49,396 bases of DNA from Betaproteobacteria bacterium UBA5216 (GTDB taxonomy: Bacteria; Pseudomonadota; Gammaproteobacteria; Burkholderiales; SG8-41), in assembly GCA_002412495.1 (NCBI GenBank), contig DHVE01000115.1:24121-73516 (forward strand), written 5' to 3'. This document shows positions 35,326-43,421 of the stretch, piece by piece. The notes under the pieces are model-generated. The model was given only the letters and a program-made list of their open reading frames with translations, was not told where the DNA came from and ran no database searches. The first letter of the stretch is position 1. Each line of letters starts with the position of its first letter. Position numbers and translations under genes: made by a program.

Positions 35326-36171
35326 TTACTGCTCGTGGCACGCCACACCATCGTACGTGGCAGCAAAATGCAACAAATGCGTGGCGCAGGCGCGCGGGAA
35401 CATCAGTTGTATCTTGTGGAAGGTTGAGGGCAACTGTATCAACGTGAAGTTGCGGATGTTGTCTTTGAGCATGGCCATTTGTTCATTGCTGGTGATCGGC
35501 CCGGCCGACGGGTACAGCCCCAGCACGGGCGCTTCGATCTTCGGCAGATAGGGCAGCGCGCTGGCGGCGTGCAGCGCGCGGCTCATCGCGGCCTGCACAT
35601 CGGGGTTGTTGCGCGCGAACTCCTGTTCGTACCAGTCGAGCAGCGCCGGATCGGCATTCGCCGGAAATCGCGTGGTGCGATTGGTCGCCGCCACCCATGC
35701 TTTCATGCCCATTTCTTTTTGCGCGTCGGCTTCCGATTTGTGACCCAGCGCGTAAGTGGTCTTAGTGGTGTCGTTAAGGTTCACCGGCGAGGACACCAGC
35801 GTGAGCGTGCGCACGCGCTTGGGATGCGTGGCCGCAAGCACCATGCCGAGGATGCCGCCCATCGATTCGCCACAGTAATGCACGGACTCGGCACCGAGGT
35901 GATCGATGATCGCCGCCAGATCGCCCACGCAATTATCGACCGTAAAATCGCGCTGCAAATCAAAATCGGCGGGCGATTGCCCCAGTCCGCGCACATCAGG
36001 CCGCACCACCTTGAACCAGCGCGCGAGATACGGCACCCAGCTATGCCAGAATTTGCCGGAGCGCCCGAAGCCGTGCTGCAAAATCAGATACGGCGCGTTC
36101 TTCCACGGGTCGGTGAAATCATCGACGGTGTAGTGAATGTCAGGATGACTGCTGCGTTTGACGATAGGCAT
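35326..36171 (-). CDS. Alpha/beta hydrolase, UGSC-linked
   Basis: A 281-residue alpha/beta hydrolase. The oxyanion region is L-Q-H-G-F-G (31-36), the turn R-P-D-V-R-G-L-G-Q-S (57-66) and the nucleophile elbow G-E-S103-M-G-G. A histidine in STFHKIQLMFP near the C-terminus is the likely third residue. Its start lies 13 bp after the selenoprotein stop on the same strand, so it is almost certainly co-transcribed with it. It may release a carboxylic acid from an ester or C-C bond in the same pathway. Confidence 0.85.
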   Translation of the reverse strand: MPIVKRSSHPDIHYTVDDFTDPWKNAPYLILQHGFGRSGKFWHSWVPYLARWFKVVRPDVRGLGQSPADFDLQRDFTVDNCVGDLAAIIDHLGAESVHYCGESMGGILGMVLAATHPKRVRTLTLVSSPVNLNDTTKTTYALGHKSEADAQKEMGMKAWVAATNRTTRFPANADPALLDWYEQEFARNNPDVQAAMSRALHAASALPYLPKIEAPVLGLYPSAGPITSNEQMAMLKDNIRNFTLIQLPSTFHKIQLMFPRACATHLLHFAATYDGVACHEQ

Positions 36172-36184
36172 GGTGGTTACGATT

Positions 36185-36709
36185 TTATGATGTGAGCTGC
36201 CGCACGAGTTGATCGACGTATTTTAAAGTCACGATGCGCATTTCATCGTGCGTGAGGTTGCTGATCGGATGCGGCAATTCAATCAGCGGATGGCCTTCCA
36301 TGCCTCGGCTCTTGAACTGATGCAGCGCCGCGTTCTTGAAAATCTGCGTGAGGATCACCGTCGCGGGGATGCCGCGTTTTTCGAATTCCACTGCGTCGTG
36401 CACACTGCACAACGTGCAAGAGCCTCACCCGCCGACGGCGGCGGCCGCGACATCGACTTCGCTCGCCAGTTCGTTGATGAGTTCCTGCGGCGCAGGTTTG
36501 GAGTAATACGGCTTGCGGCGAATGATCACCTTCGCCACGCCGTATTTCTCGCGCAAGCCCTCGGCCATGGCCTCGGCAATCACGTCGGCCTGTTCCTTGG
36601 TATTGTCGATAAAGCCTACCACCTTGCCGCGTAAATCCATTGGGCGCGGCGCGAGTTGGATTTTGGCGCCGCTGCCGCCAGCACTGGGATCGATGATGCG
36701 TGTGGTCAT
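36185..36709 (-). CDS. UGSC-family selenoprotein (in-frame UGA = Sec)
   Basis: One 174-residue reading frame interrupted by a single in-frame UGA (36425-36427, codon 95). Before it: MTTRIIDPSAGG... ending V-G-G. After it: G-S-C-T-L-C-S-V-H-D... ending QLVRQLTS and TAA. The joined motif U95-G-S-C98-T-L-C101 is the signature of UGSC-family (seleno)proteins, in which U is Sec or Cys. UxxC is a redox motif of thioredoxin type. GGAG seven bases before ATG 36709 sets the start. A hairpin right after the UGA fits a bacterial SECIS element. Without Sec, the second half would have no plausible start. The family belongs to the wider group around glycine/proline reductase selenoproteins, but its reaction is not known to me. 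selA/B/C/D are not in the window. Confidence 0.85.
36394..36414 (-). promoter_or_regulatory. Bacterial SECIS hairpin
   Basis: On the minus-strand mRNA, CGUUGUGCA pairs with UGCACGACG: nine base pairs, one of them U-G. They enclose the loop GUG. The loop starts 20 nt after the UGA, nearly the spacing of E. coli fdhF, and begins with the G-U that SelB recognises. A competing shorter hairpin (UGCAC-GUU-GUGCA) is also possible, but its loop is closer to the UGA (12 nt). Confidence 0.8.
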
Positions 36710-36732
36710 AAATACTCCAGAGTAAAGATCTC

Positions 36733-36805
36733 ACCGCAAAGCCGCAAAGCACACGCAAAGAACCTCAACCAGTATTTCAATGGAGTCTTCGCTTTTCTTT
36801 GCGGT
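36733..36805. repeat. CTTTGCGG-type inverted intergenic repeat
   Basis: ACCGCAAAG (36733-36741) and its reverse complement CTTTGCGGT (36797-36805), with two further CGCAAAG repeats between (to 36760). It lies in the 128-bp gap between the 346-residue gene and the selenoprotein gene. It has the look of a dispersed noncoding repeat rather than a terminator. Confidence 0.5.
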
Positions 36806-36837
36806 ACCTTGGCCGTGAAGCTTTTTGGTTTACGGGT

Positions 36838-37878
36838 TTATACGTCGTACCGCCCATGCACCGCCCGGCTCGAATCATTCCAGCCGTGGCACACCGCCGT
36901 CACCGGCCCCAACCCACCCGCCACAATCAGATGCACGCGCTTCACGTCTTTCACGGCTTTGAACACGGCCGCGTCATCCTCCGGATCAATGCCCAGCGCC
37001 TGCGCCCGTTCAGCGCGCCAGTTGCCGCCGCGCCGTAAATCCACCTGCTTGCGCACGGCCAGTTCCCACAAGCGCTGCTGCACCTGCGCGCGCGCAAGCC
37101 CGGCATTCGCGCACAACCGTGCGTGTTGCGGGCCCATCGCCACCACTACGTCGGAACTGAACCACATATTCCATGAGCCACACGATGTCATTGCATCGCC
37201 GATGCCGCGCAACAGGCGTTCGGGTTCGGTGCTGACATCATCAAAATGCAGGCGCGGGCTCTCCACCATGGCGCAGGTGATTACGTTGTCGCCTTTACCA
37301 TAACCGTTCGATTCGGCGATGGTCTCCCACGGCGAGAGCACGGTGTTTTCGGTCAGGCACGCGGTATAGCGTATGGGTGAGGCAAACACGGTCGCCGATG
37401 CCAACCCTGCCAGCCCGCCGCCGAGATTCATCAACAGCAGACGAATCGCGCGGCCGATGCTCGCATTGGCGCGAAAGCCCGGCCCGAAGCAGCCGTTGCC
37501 ACCGTGGATGCCGATTTGCTGCGCGTAGGGTCCGTTGACGATCATCAGCGGCGCCACGCCGTGCATGGTGCATTGCACGCCGCCCATATTGAATTCATCG
37601 CGCAGAATAATCGGCAGCGCGCCCAGCACCACCGGCAAATACTCGGGCCTGCATCCCGCCATCAGCGCGTGCAGCGCGACATCGTGCACCGTCGCGGTTT
37701 CGCCAGCGGGCGGGATGACGCCTATCACTTCCTCGGGATTACGCTTTGTGCCGGCAAGCATCCACGCCAGTCGCTTCTCCGTGGGCGCAACCACCGGAAA
37801 GCCGTCAGACCAATCCTTTTCGAGAAAGTACTGGCACTCGTCGACGCTGTCGGCTAGTTCTATCGTTCGTGACGGCAT
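36838..37878 (-). CDS. Conserved protein of unknown function, UGSC neighbour
   Basis: A 346-residue protein without signal peptide. Recognisable blocks: DGFPVVAPTEKRLAWML near residue 25, MAGCRPEYLPVVLGAL near 73, a glycine-rich stretch (GIHGGNGCFGPGFRANASIGRA, split near 123-144) and C-terminal VHLIVAGGLGPVTAVCHGW. The order A-G-C-x-P-E-Y-x-P-V-V is, to my memory, common in proteins encoded beside UGSC selenoproteins. Several cysteines (e.g. in MAGC and TSCGSWNM) could pair functionally with the UGSC redox motif. It is first in the putative operon 37878-35326. I cannot assign a reaction. Complex formation with the selenoprotein is inference. Confidence 0.7.
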   Translation of the reverse strand: MPSRTIELADSVDECQYFLEKDWSDGFPVVAPTEKRLAWMLAGTKRNPEEVIGVIPPAGETATVHDVALHALMAGCRPEYLPVVLGALPIILRDEFNMGGVQCTMHGVAPLMIVNGPYAQQIGIHGGNGCFGPGFRANASIGRAIRLLLMNLGGGLAGLASATVFASPIRYTACLTENTVLSPWETIAESNGYGKGDNVITCAMVESPRLHFDDVSTEPERLLRGIGDAMTSCGSWNMWFSSDVVVAMGPQHARLCANAGLARAQVQQRLWELAVRKQVDLRRGGNWRAERAQALGIDPEDDAAVFKAVKDVKRVHLIVAGGLGPVTAVCHGWNDSSRAVHGRYDV

Positions 37879-37956
37879 GGCGGCAATCTTTGGCCCGATT
37901 CGCAGTAAGCCGTAACTGTCTCACGATTTTAGGCGCTTTTCCAACACGGCGGGCAT

Positions 37957-39213
37957 CTATCGAGCCATCGGCTTGACCAAGAGCAACTGCACATCCCCGA
38001 TAACGCGCTCGATAAAGCCCGCTTCACAATAGCAAAGATAAAACTCCCACATGCGAATAAAGGATTCCGGGTAGCCCAGCGCGCGGACCTGCTCCAGATT
38101 GGCGAAAAAGTTTTCGCGCCAGCGCCTGAGCGTAACGGCGTAGTCGGGGCCAATGTCCTTCAAATCAATCAAGCGCATGTCGGTGACCCGCGCCACGGCG
38201 CCGGTCATCACGGCGACGGAAGGGATACAACTGCCCGGAAATATATGTCGCTGGATGAAATCCACGGATTTTTTTGCCGCTTCATATCGCTGATCGGCGA
38301 TAGTAATGGCCTGCAACAACATGGCTCCACTTGGCTTTAGCAAATCGCTGCATTTGCGGAAGTAGGTATCATAGTACTGATGCCCGACGGCCTCGATCAT
38401 TTCAATCGACACCAGCTTATCGTATTGTCCTGTTAAATCGCGATAATCCTGTTGCAACAGCGTAATGCGTTCATTCAGACCCGCCGCCGCCACACGCTCA
38501 CGCGCCAGTTCGTGCTGGCTGGGCGAGATGGTGGTGGTGGTAACGTGGCAGCCGTAATGCCGCGCCGCATGAAGAGCAAAGCCGCCCCAGCCGGTGCCGA
38601 TTTCTATGACGCGATCACCGGACTTGAGATCAAGTTTGCGGCAGATACGCTCGAGCTTGGCAATCGATGCGGCTTCCAGAGACATGCCCTCTTGCTCGAA
38701 AATCCCGCTGGAGTACATCAGCGTGGGGTCGAGGAAAAGCTGGAAGAAATCGTTGCCCAGGTCGTAGTGCGCGTGTATGTTGCGGCGGCTGCCGCCGCGG
38801 GTATTGCGCGCCGCCCAGTGCAGCGCGCGGCGCACGGGCGCCGTGAGGCGCGCCCAGCCGGTTTCCATGCCGTCCAACACGTCACGATTTTGCAGGATGA
38901 TGCGCATTACGGCGGTGAGGTCATCGGTGCTCCAGTAGCCCTGCATGTAGGCCTCGCCCGCGCCGATGGAGCCGCCAAAGGCCATTTCGCTGTAGAAACG
39001 CGAATCATGCACGCGCACGGTTTCATTCAGCGGATATTGCTTGCTCGCCGTGCCGTAACGATCGTTGACGGGTCCGTCGCTGATCACCAGCGAACCACGC
39101 TCGATGGCGGTCAGTCGCTGGCGCACCGCCCGCTGCGCGACTGCCTCCAGAAACGCGGGCTTGGCCACCACGCGCGGCATCTTGAGACGGTGGTTAAGGA
39201 TGGCTTCTTTCAT
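37957..39213 (-). CDS. cfa: Cyclopropane-fatty-acyl-phospholipid synthase family
   Basis: A 418-residue SAM-dependent lipid methyltransferase of normal CFA-synthase length. The N-terminal lipid-binding domain (~30-140) includes GGSIGAGEAYMQGYW. IHAHYDLGNDFFQLFLDPTLMYSSG follows. The SAM motif I is VIEIGTGWGGFAL (202-213) and the S-I-E-M-I-E-A-V-G-H stretch carries active-site Glu and His. It methylenates or methylates unsaturated acyl chains in membrane phospholipids. It is the last gene of the operon; its ATG overlaps the DUF1365 stop (ATGA). The open frame upstream of 39213 is not part of the protein. Confidence 0.9.
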   Translation of the reverse strand: MKEAILNHRLKMPRVVAKPAFLEAVAQRAVRQRLTAIERGSLVISDGPVNDRYGTASKQYPLNETVRVHDSRFYSEMAFGGSIGAGEAYMQGYWSTDDLTAVMRIILQNRDVLDGMETGWARLTAPVRRALHWAARNTRGGSRRNIHAHYDLGNDFFQLFLDPTLMYSSGIFEQEGMSLEAASIAKLERICRKLDLKSGDRVIEIGTGWGGFALHAARHYGCHVTTTTISPSQHELARERVAAAGLNERITLLQQDYRDLTGQYDKLVSIEMIEAVGHQYYDTYFRKCSDLLKPSGAMLLQAITIADQRYEAAKKSVDFIQRHIFPGSCIPSVAVMTGAVARVTDMRLIDLKDIGPDYAVTLRRWRENFFANLEQVRALGYPESFIRMWEFYLCYCEAGFIERVIGDVQLLLVKPMAR

Positions 39214-40040
39214 GTGGGGTTCTCCGGTGCAGCAAGGGGCTTGGTATCCGGCAACGGGTGTTGCCGCGCGGGCAGCTTGGCCGGATGGGTATGGACCGGC
39301 ACGCGCTTGAGCCAAAGGCGCAGCGCCTGCCAGTGGATGGCGGCGACGACCTGCAAGGTCATTAACGGGTAACGCAACAACGCTGCCGCTAACTGCATGG
39401 CCGTCACTGGTGCGCGGTTGAGTTGCATGGAGGCATCAAACACCTTGGACTGTGCCGTGCCGCCCTCATTCGAGGCGGGCTGCAATGCCATGTGCACGTT
39501 CAGCGTATCGCCGGGCGGGGAAAACACCCAGTGATACTCGAGGTCCATCGGCATGAAGGGCGAAACGTGGAATACTTTTTCGCTGCGGTAAGACTGGTGG
39601 CGGCCCTGCCCCGGGCGCGGCTGATTGAGCACATAACAGTGGCGCTCACCCCATGGCGTGTTATTAACCTCGGCCACCACGCACACCACGCGCGCGTCCG
39701 CCGCATCGAAGCAGTAATAGAAACTCACCGGGTTAAAGCAGTGGCCGAAGTAACGCAAATGCGTGAGCAGCCGTATAGGGCCATCCGGACGTGCGCCGGT
39801 TTGCAGCGCCACCAGATCGCGTACGGCCTGATCCAGCGGCACGCCGGGGTCGCCCAAATGATCTGCGCGGTCAAAACGCGCGAGTGCCGTGCGCCGCGTG
39901 GACCACAGCCAACGGCCGCGAAACACCTGATCGAGTTCCGCCAGATCGAGGTACATCAGAAACAGCGGGTAGCGAAAGTCATGCCGCTTCGGCGCAAAGC
40001 GCCGGTGCCTAAGCCACCCGTGATAAATGGCGCTGTGCAT
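39210..40040 (-). CDS. DUF1365 family protein
   Basis: A 276-residue DUF1365 protein. MHSAIYHGWLRHRRFAPKRHDFRY at the N-terminus, the LLTHLRYFGHCFNPVSFYYCFD block (~88-109), PWGERHCYVL and the VSPFMPMDLEYHW block are family hallmarks. These proteins nearly always sit between the flavoprotein and CFA-synthase genes, as here, but their role is not established; participation in lipid modification is inferred from context. The start overlaps the flavoprotein gene end by 32 bases and the stop overlaps the cfa start by four. Confidence 0.88.
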   Translation of the reverse strand: MHSAIYHGWLRHRRFAPKRHDFRYPLFLMYLDLAELDQVFRGRWLWSTRRTALARFDRADHLGDPGVPLDQAVRDLVALQTGARPDGPIRLLTHLRYFGHCFNPVSFYYCFDAADARVVCVVAEVNNTPWGERHCYVLNQPRPGQGRHQSYRSEKVFHVSPFMPMDLEYHWVFSPPGDTLNVHMALQPASNEGGTAQSKVFDASMQLNRAPVTAMQLAAALLRYPLMTLQVVAAIHWQALRLWLKRVPVHTHPAKLPARQHPLPDTKPLAAPENPT

Positions 40041-41277
40041 GGAGGATGTGTTCAAAGTGTTCGAGGGCGTCAAGGGCACTTACCACGCCGTCTTCATGAA
40101 AACCGTTGTGCCAGTAGGCACCACAGTAGAAGGTGCGGTTCACGCCATTAACGTCTTGTTGGCGCTGCTGCGCGGCTACGCCGGCGGGTGTGTAGAGCGG
40201 ATGGTCGTAGTTCAGGCGCTTGATGATTTTGTCTGGCGCAATGTCGGCGCTGCGGTTGAGCGTGACACAGAAGGTGTGGCGCGAGGTCAGGTTCTGCAGG
40301 ATGTTCATGTTATAGGTCAGCGTGGCGGCGCCTTGCCCAGCACCGACGTGATAATTCCACGCCGCCCACGCCAGCTTTTTGCGCGGCAGCAACGAGGTGT
40401 CGGTGTGCAACACGGCTTCATTCGGATGATAGGGTATGGCGCCGATCACCTCGCGTTCCTGCGTGCTGGGATCGGCCAGCATGCGCAACGCCTGATCCGA
40501 ATGACAGGCAAGGAATGCGTAGTCGAAACGCTCGGCCTCTGCGTCGCGCACCTTGATCATCACACGATCTGGCATGCGCCACACCCGTTCTACCGGCGTG
40601 TTGACGCGGATGCGGTGCTTGAAGGGCGCGATAAGTTTGTCTACATAACGCGCCGAGCCGCCACGGATGGCGCGCCACTGCGGGCGCTGATCGACCGATA
40701 ACATTCCGTGATTGTGAAAAAAGCGCACAAAAAACCGCGCGGGGAACGACATCATGCGCGCCGGGTCGGTGGACCAGATCGCAGCGCCCATGGGAAGCAA
40801 GTAATTGTCGATGAAAGTGCGCGAGTAGCCTTCGCGGGCGAGATACTCTCCCAGAAGAAATTCCTCTTTTGATGCAAGAACTCGAGGCGCCATCCGATTA
40901 AAGCGCAGGATGTCGCGGATCATGCGGTGAAACGACGGCCGCAACAGGTTCCGGCGTTGCGCGAACAGGCGGTTAAGGCTGGTGCCGTTGTATTCGAGCC
41001 CGGAGATTTCATTTCGCAAGCTGAAGCTCATCGCCGACGGCTGCGATTCGACGCCCAGCTCATCCAGCAGCGCGATGAAGTTCGGATAGGTCCAGTCGTT
41101 GAAGACAATGAAGCCGGTGTCGATCTGATGACATTCACCATCGAGTTCGACGTTGTGGGTGTGCGTGTGTCCGCCAATGTGCGCCGCGCTTTCGAACACG
41201 GTTATATCGTGCGCGCGATGCAGATGGTGCGCGATAACGTTGCCGGCTATGCCGCTGCCGATGATGGCGATTTTCAT
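40009..41277 (-). CDS. FAD-dependent amine-oxidase-like protein
   Basis: A 422-residue flavoprotein. The Rossmann FAD motif G7-x-G9-x-x-G12 is followed by Glu29 (V-F-E-S) and G-G-H-T-H-T, as in flavin amine oxidases and phytoene-desaturase-like proteins. FVRFFHNHGMLS, R-G-G-S-A-R-Y-V and a C-terminal CGAYWHNGFHEDGVVSAL block are typical of the subgroup linked to CFA synthase and DUF1365. It probably oxidises or desaturates the methylated acyl chain. The ATG overlaps the desaturase stop (ATGA). Sequence upstream of 41277 in this frame belongs to the desaturase gene. Confidence 0.9.
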   Translation of the reverse strand: MKIAIIGSGIAGNVIAHHLHRAHDITVFESAAHIGGHTHTHNVELDGECHQIDTGFIVFNDWTYPNFIALLDELGVESQPSAMSFSLRNEISGLEYNGTSLNRLFAQRRNLLRPSFHRMIRDILRFNRMAPRVLASKEEFLLGEYLAREGYSRTFIDNYLLPMGAAIWSTDPARMMSFPARFFVRFFHNHGMLSVDQRPQWRAIRGGSARYVDKLIAPFKHRIRVNTPVERVWRMPDRVMIKVRDAEAERFDYAFLACHSDQALRMLADPSTQEREVIGAIPYHPNEAVLHTDTSLLPRKKLAWAAWNYHVGAGQGAATLTYNMNILQNLTSRHTFCVTLNRSADIAPDKIIKRLNYDHPLYTPAGVAAQQRQQDVNGVNRTFYCGAYWHNGFHEDGVVSALDALEHFEHILHAQRHLSRVA

Positions 41278-42242
41278 GACGCGCGCCCGGTGTGCCTGCG
41301 CGCGTTGCGCATCGCTGCGGGCACTTCCTTGAGATCCCAGATGATGCCCAGCGCCGCCAGCACGCGCAGGCCGTAATAGGTGAGATCGATCTCCCACCAG
41401 TAAAAACCCTGACGCGCTGCGCCCGGGAAATGGTGATGATTGTTATGCCAGCCCTCGCCGAAAGTCAGCAGCGCCAGCCACAGATTGTTGCGCGAATCAT
41501 CGCGCGTGGCATAACGCCGGCTTCCATAACCATGCGCCATCGAGTTGATGGTAAAGGTGGCGTGATACAGCACCACGGTGGAAATGCAAAAGCCCCACAC
41601 CACCAGTTGCAGCCCGCTGGTTTGCAGGCTGGGTGCAAACAGCGCCAGCGCCTCACCCGTGCCATACAGTGTTAGCCCCAGGAGCAATGGCACCAGCCCG
41701 TCGTAGCGATCCAAAAACCGCAGCTCGGGAAAGCGCCACAGGTTTTCAATTAATTCGCGGCGCGTGGCGAAATTTTCGCGCGCCATGAACCAGCCCATAT
41801 GGCTCCAGAAAAATCCGTGCTGCAACGCCGAATGCGCATCAGCCGCTTGATCGGAGTGCGTATGGTGATGCCGGTGCTGACTCGCCCACCACAAAGGGCC
41901 GCGCTGCACGCCAGTGGCCCCGAGCACGGCAAATACAAACTGCGCTGCGCGCGAGGTATGAAACGCGCAATGCGAGAAGTAGCGATGATAAAAGCCGGTG
42001 ATGGCAAACATGCGCAAGGCGTACAGCGTCACCGCCACCAGCACTGCGGTCGGGCTCACACCCACCCAGATCACGCCCAGGCAGCCCAAATGCATGGCCA
42101 CGAAAGGCAGCAGGCGCGGCCAGTCGATGCGTCGCGCGCGCTTGTGGCCTGTTATGTCGGTAACGGCACGCTCGTTGTCGAACCAGCTTATTATGCCGGC
42201 CCAGTGGCGGGTCTTGCGCACGGCGCTGGCGTTCACTTCCAT
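41274..42242 (-). CDS. Membrane fatty-acid (acyl-CoA) desaturase
   Basis: A 322-residue delta-9-type membrane desaturase. The three di-iron histidine boxes are complete: H86-R-Y-F-S-H91, H123-R-H-H-H127 and H266-N-N-H-H-H271, with membrane segments before box 1 and between boxes 2 and 3. It introduces a double bond in acyl chains using O2 and reduced ferredoxin or cytochrome. In this operon it could supply or further desaturate the substrate of the methyltransferases. The ATG lies within the last ten bases of the lipocalin gene. Confidence 0.92.
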   Translation of the reverse strand: MEVNASAVRKTRHWAGIISWFDNERAVTDITGHKRARRIDWPRLLPFVAMHLGCLGVIWVGVSPTAVLVAVTLYALRMFAITGFYHRYFSHCAFHTSRAAQFVFAVLGATGVQRGPLWWASQHRHHHTHSDQAADAHSALQHGFFWSHMGWFMARENFATRRELIENLWRFPELRFLDRYDGLVPLLLGLTLYGTGEALALFAPSLQTSGLQLVVWGFCISTVVLYHATFTINSMAHGYGSRRYATRDDSRNNLWLALLTFGEGWHNNHHHFPGAARQGFYWWEIDLTYYGLRVLAALGIIWDLKEVPAAMRNARRHTGRAS

Positions 42243-42769
42243 TGCTGCGGCACCCGTTGTACTTGTTTTATGTCGTAGCCCTGCTCAGCCACGATCTTCA
42301 AAAGCCGCTGATAGTCCGCATCGGCCATGGTCGGCGTGCGAGCCATGATCCATACGTAGTCGCGCTGCTGGCGGCTGATGATGGTTTGGCTGTAGTCCGC
42401 CGCCAGATAGGTGATGCGAAAATCAGCCTTGATGGGCCAGATGAATTGCATGCCCCACAGCGCGTTGCTGGTGGTATCACGCAAAAAGCCGCGCGGCGTG
42501 TAGCGCTTTTCCTTGCCGTCGAATGCGCCGTCACGAAACGTGAACGTCACAGCGATGGTGCCATCGCTGTCGAGGCGATAGGACTCAATCGCGTTATGCG
42601 CGCCCTTTTCGATGAAAGTCGGGATGTTCGCAATCACATACCAGTCGCCCATGAAACGCGGCAAATCCACCTTGGGAACGGTGGCGAGCGGTGCCTGCGT
42701 GCTTTGGCAGGCACCGAGCATCGCGACCGATACCAGCAGCGCCGATACAAGTGTTTGATTTTTTGACAT
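42233..42769 (-). CDS. blc: Lipocalin lipoprotein (Blc-like)
   Basis: A 178-residue bacterial lipocalin. The signal ends in the lipobox L-G-A-C with Cys21, so the mature protein is a lipoprotein, probably on the outer membrane. FMGDWYVIANIPTFIEKG is the G-x-W lipocalin signature. YLAADYSQTIISRQQRDYVWIMARTP (two strands, ~120-145) closes the barrel as in E. coli Blc. Blc binds fatty acids and lysophospholipids, which fits a membrane-damage operon. It starts one base after the stop of the preceding gene. Confidence 0.9.
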   Translation of the reverse strand: MSKNQTLVSALLVSVAMLGACQSTQAPLATVPKVDLPRFMGDWYVIANIPTFIEKGAHNAIESYRLDSDGTIAVTFTFRDGAFDGKEKRYTPRGFLRDTTSNALWGMQFIWPIKADFRITYLAADYSQTIISRQQRDYVWIMARTPTMADADYQRLLKIVAEQGYDIKQVQRVPQQWK

Positions 42770-42770
42770 T

Positions 42771-43421
42771 TTATTTCAGCGTGTAGCGCAGCCGGCGGCC
42801 GCCTTCCAAGGTTGATTGCAGGGCCAGCCAGTGGTTGTCGGCGCCATACCAAACATCAATCGGATTCTTGGGCCCGGTGATGCGGTAACGTTTAGCTTGC
42901 ACCAGCACACCGCGTGCGGTGATTTTGTCCTCGCCGATGGCAACAATCTTGACGGACTCGTACTGGCCGGTCTGCGAATTGAGCAGGCGCGTCTGACGCA
43001 GGATTTCCGGATTCCAGTACGCGAAGCTCATGACGCAGCCGTCGAGCGCTTCGCGTCCACGCGGCGAGACCACGCTCGTGCTTTCGCCCTGCTGATCCGC
43101 CTGAACAACGCTTGGTTTGCCGTTGTCGTCGGTGCGCGCATTGAGACTGGTAAGGCAATTGCCGCGCCAGCGCTCGCTGGCATCATGCGCGTAGCGATAG
43201 GCACTGATGAACAAAACCTTCACATCGAAGCGCGCGTTGGTGACGAGTTCGCGTTCGGCACCTTTATCGTTCACCATAAAATGATGATGGCCGATGGCGG
43301 TGTCATCGAGAAACACCTGAAACTCCCACTTCGTGGGGTTTGCGAGAGCGTTGGCACAACCCGCCCCGAGCAACGCCCAGAGAGCCGACCGGACGAACCG
43401 GTGAAATGGATTTATTTTCAC
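42771..43421 (-). CDS. Exported protein, DUF6134-like
   Basis: A 216-residue protein starting at GTG 43421, which overlaps the DUF1295 stop (GTGA). The signal peptide runs to about residue 27 (ANALANP). The mature part begins KWEFQVFLDDTAIGHHHFMV and contains LFISAYRYAHDASERWRGNCLTSL (split near 62-85), a pattern I associate with DUF6134. The overall beta-rich sequence suggests a periplasmic lipid-handling or sensing protein. Function unknown. Position between lipocalin and DUF1295 supports a role in the lipid operon. The frame is open upstream to 43655 but that part overlaps DUF1295 and is not coding. Confidence 0.8.
   Translation of the reverse strand: MKINPFHRFVRSALWALLGAGCANALANPTKWEFQVFLDDTAIGHHHFMVNDKGAERELVTNARFDVKVLFISAYRYAHDASERWRGNCLTSLNARTDDNGKPSVVQADQQGESTSVVSPRGREALDGCVMSFAYWNPEILRQTRLLNSQTGQYESVKIVAIGEDKITARGVLVQAKRYRITGPKNPIDVWYGADNHWLALQSTLEGGRRLRYTLK

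Noticed and set aside
36425..36709. Reading the first half of the UGSC gene as a complete 94-residue protein, or the locus as a pseudogene
   Set aside because: The same frame continues with conserved-looking G-S-C-x-x-C sequence and a normal stop, and a SECIS-like hairpin follows the UGA. A single random nonsense mutation would not create these.
38452..39372. A 306-codon open frame antisense to cfa
   Set aside because: A shadow of a gene with complete SAM-binding and lipid-synthase motifs.
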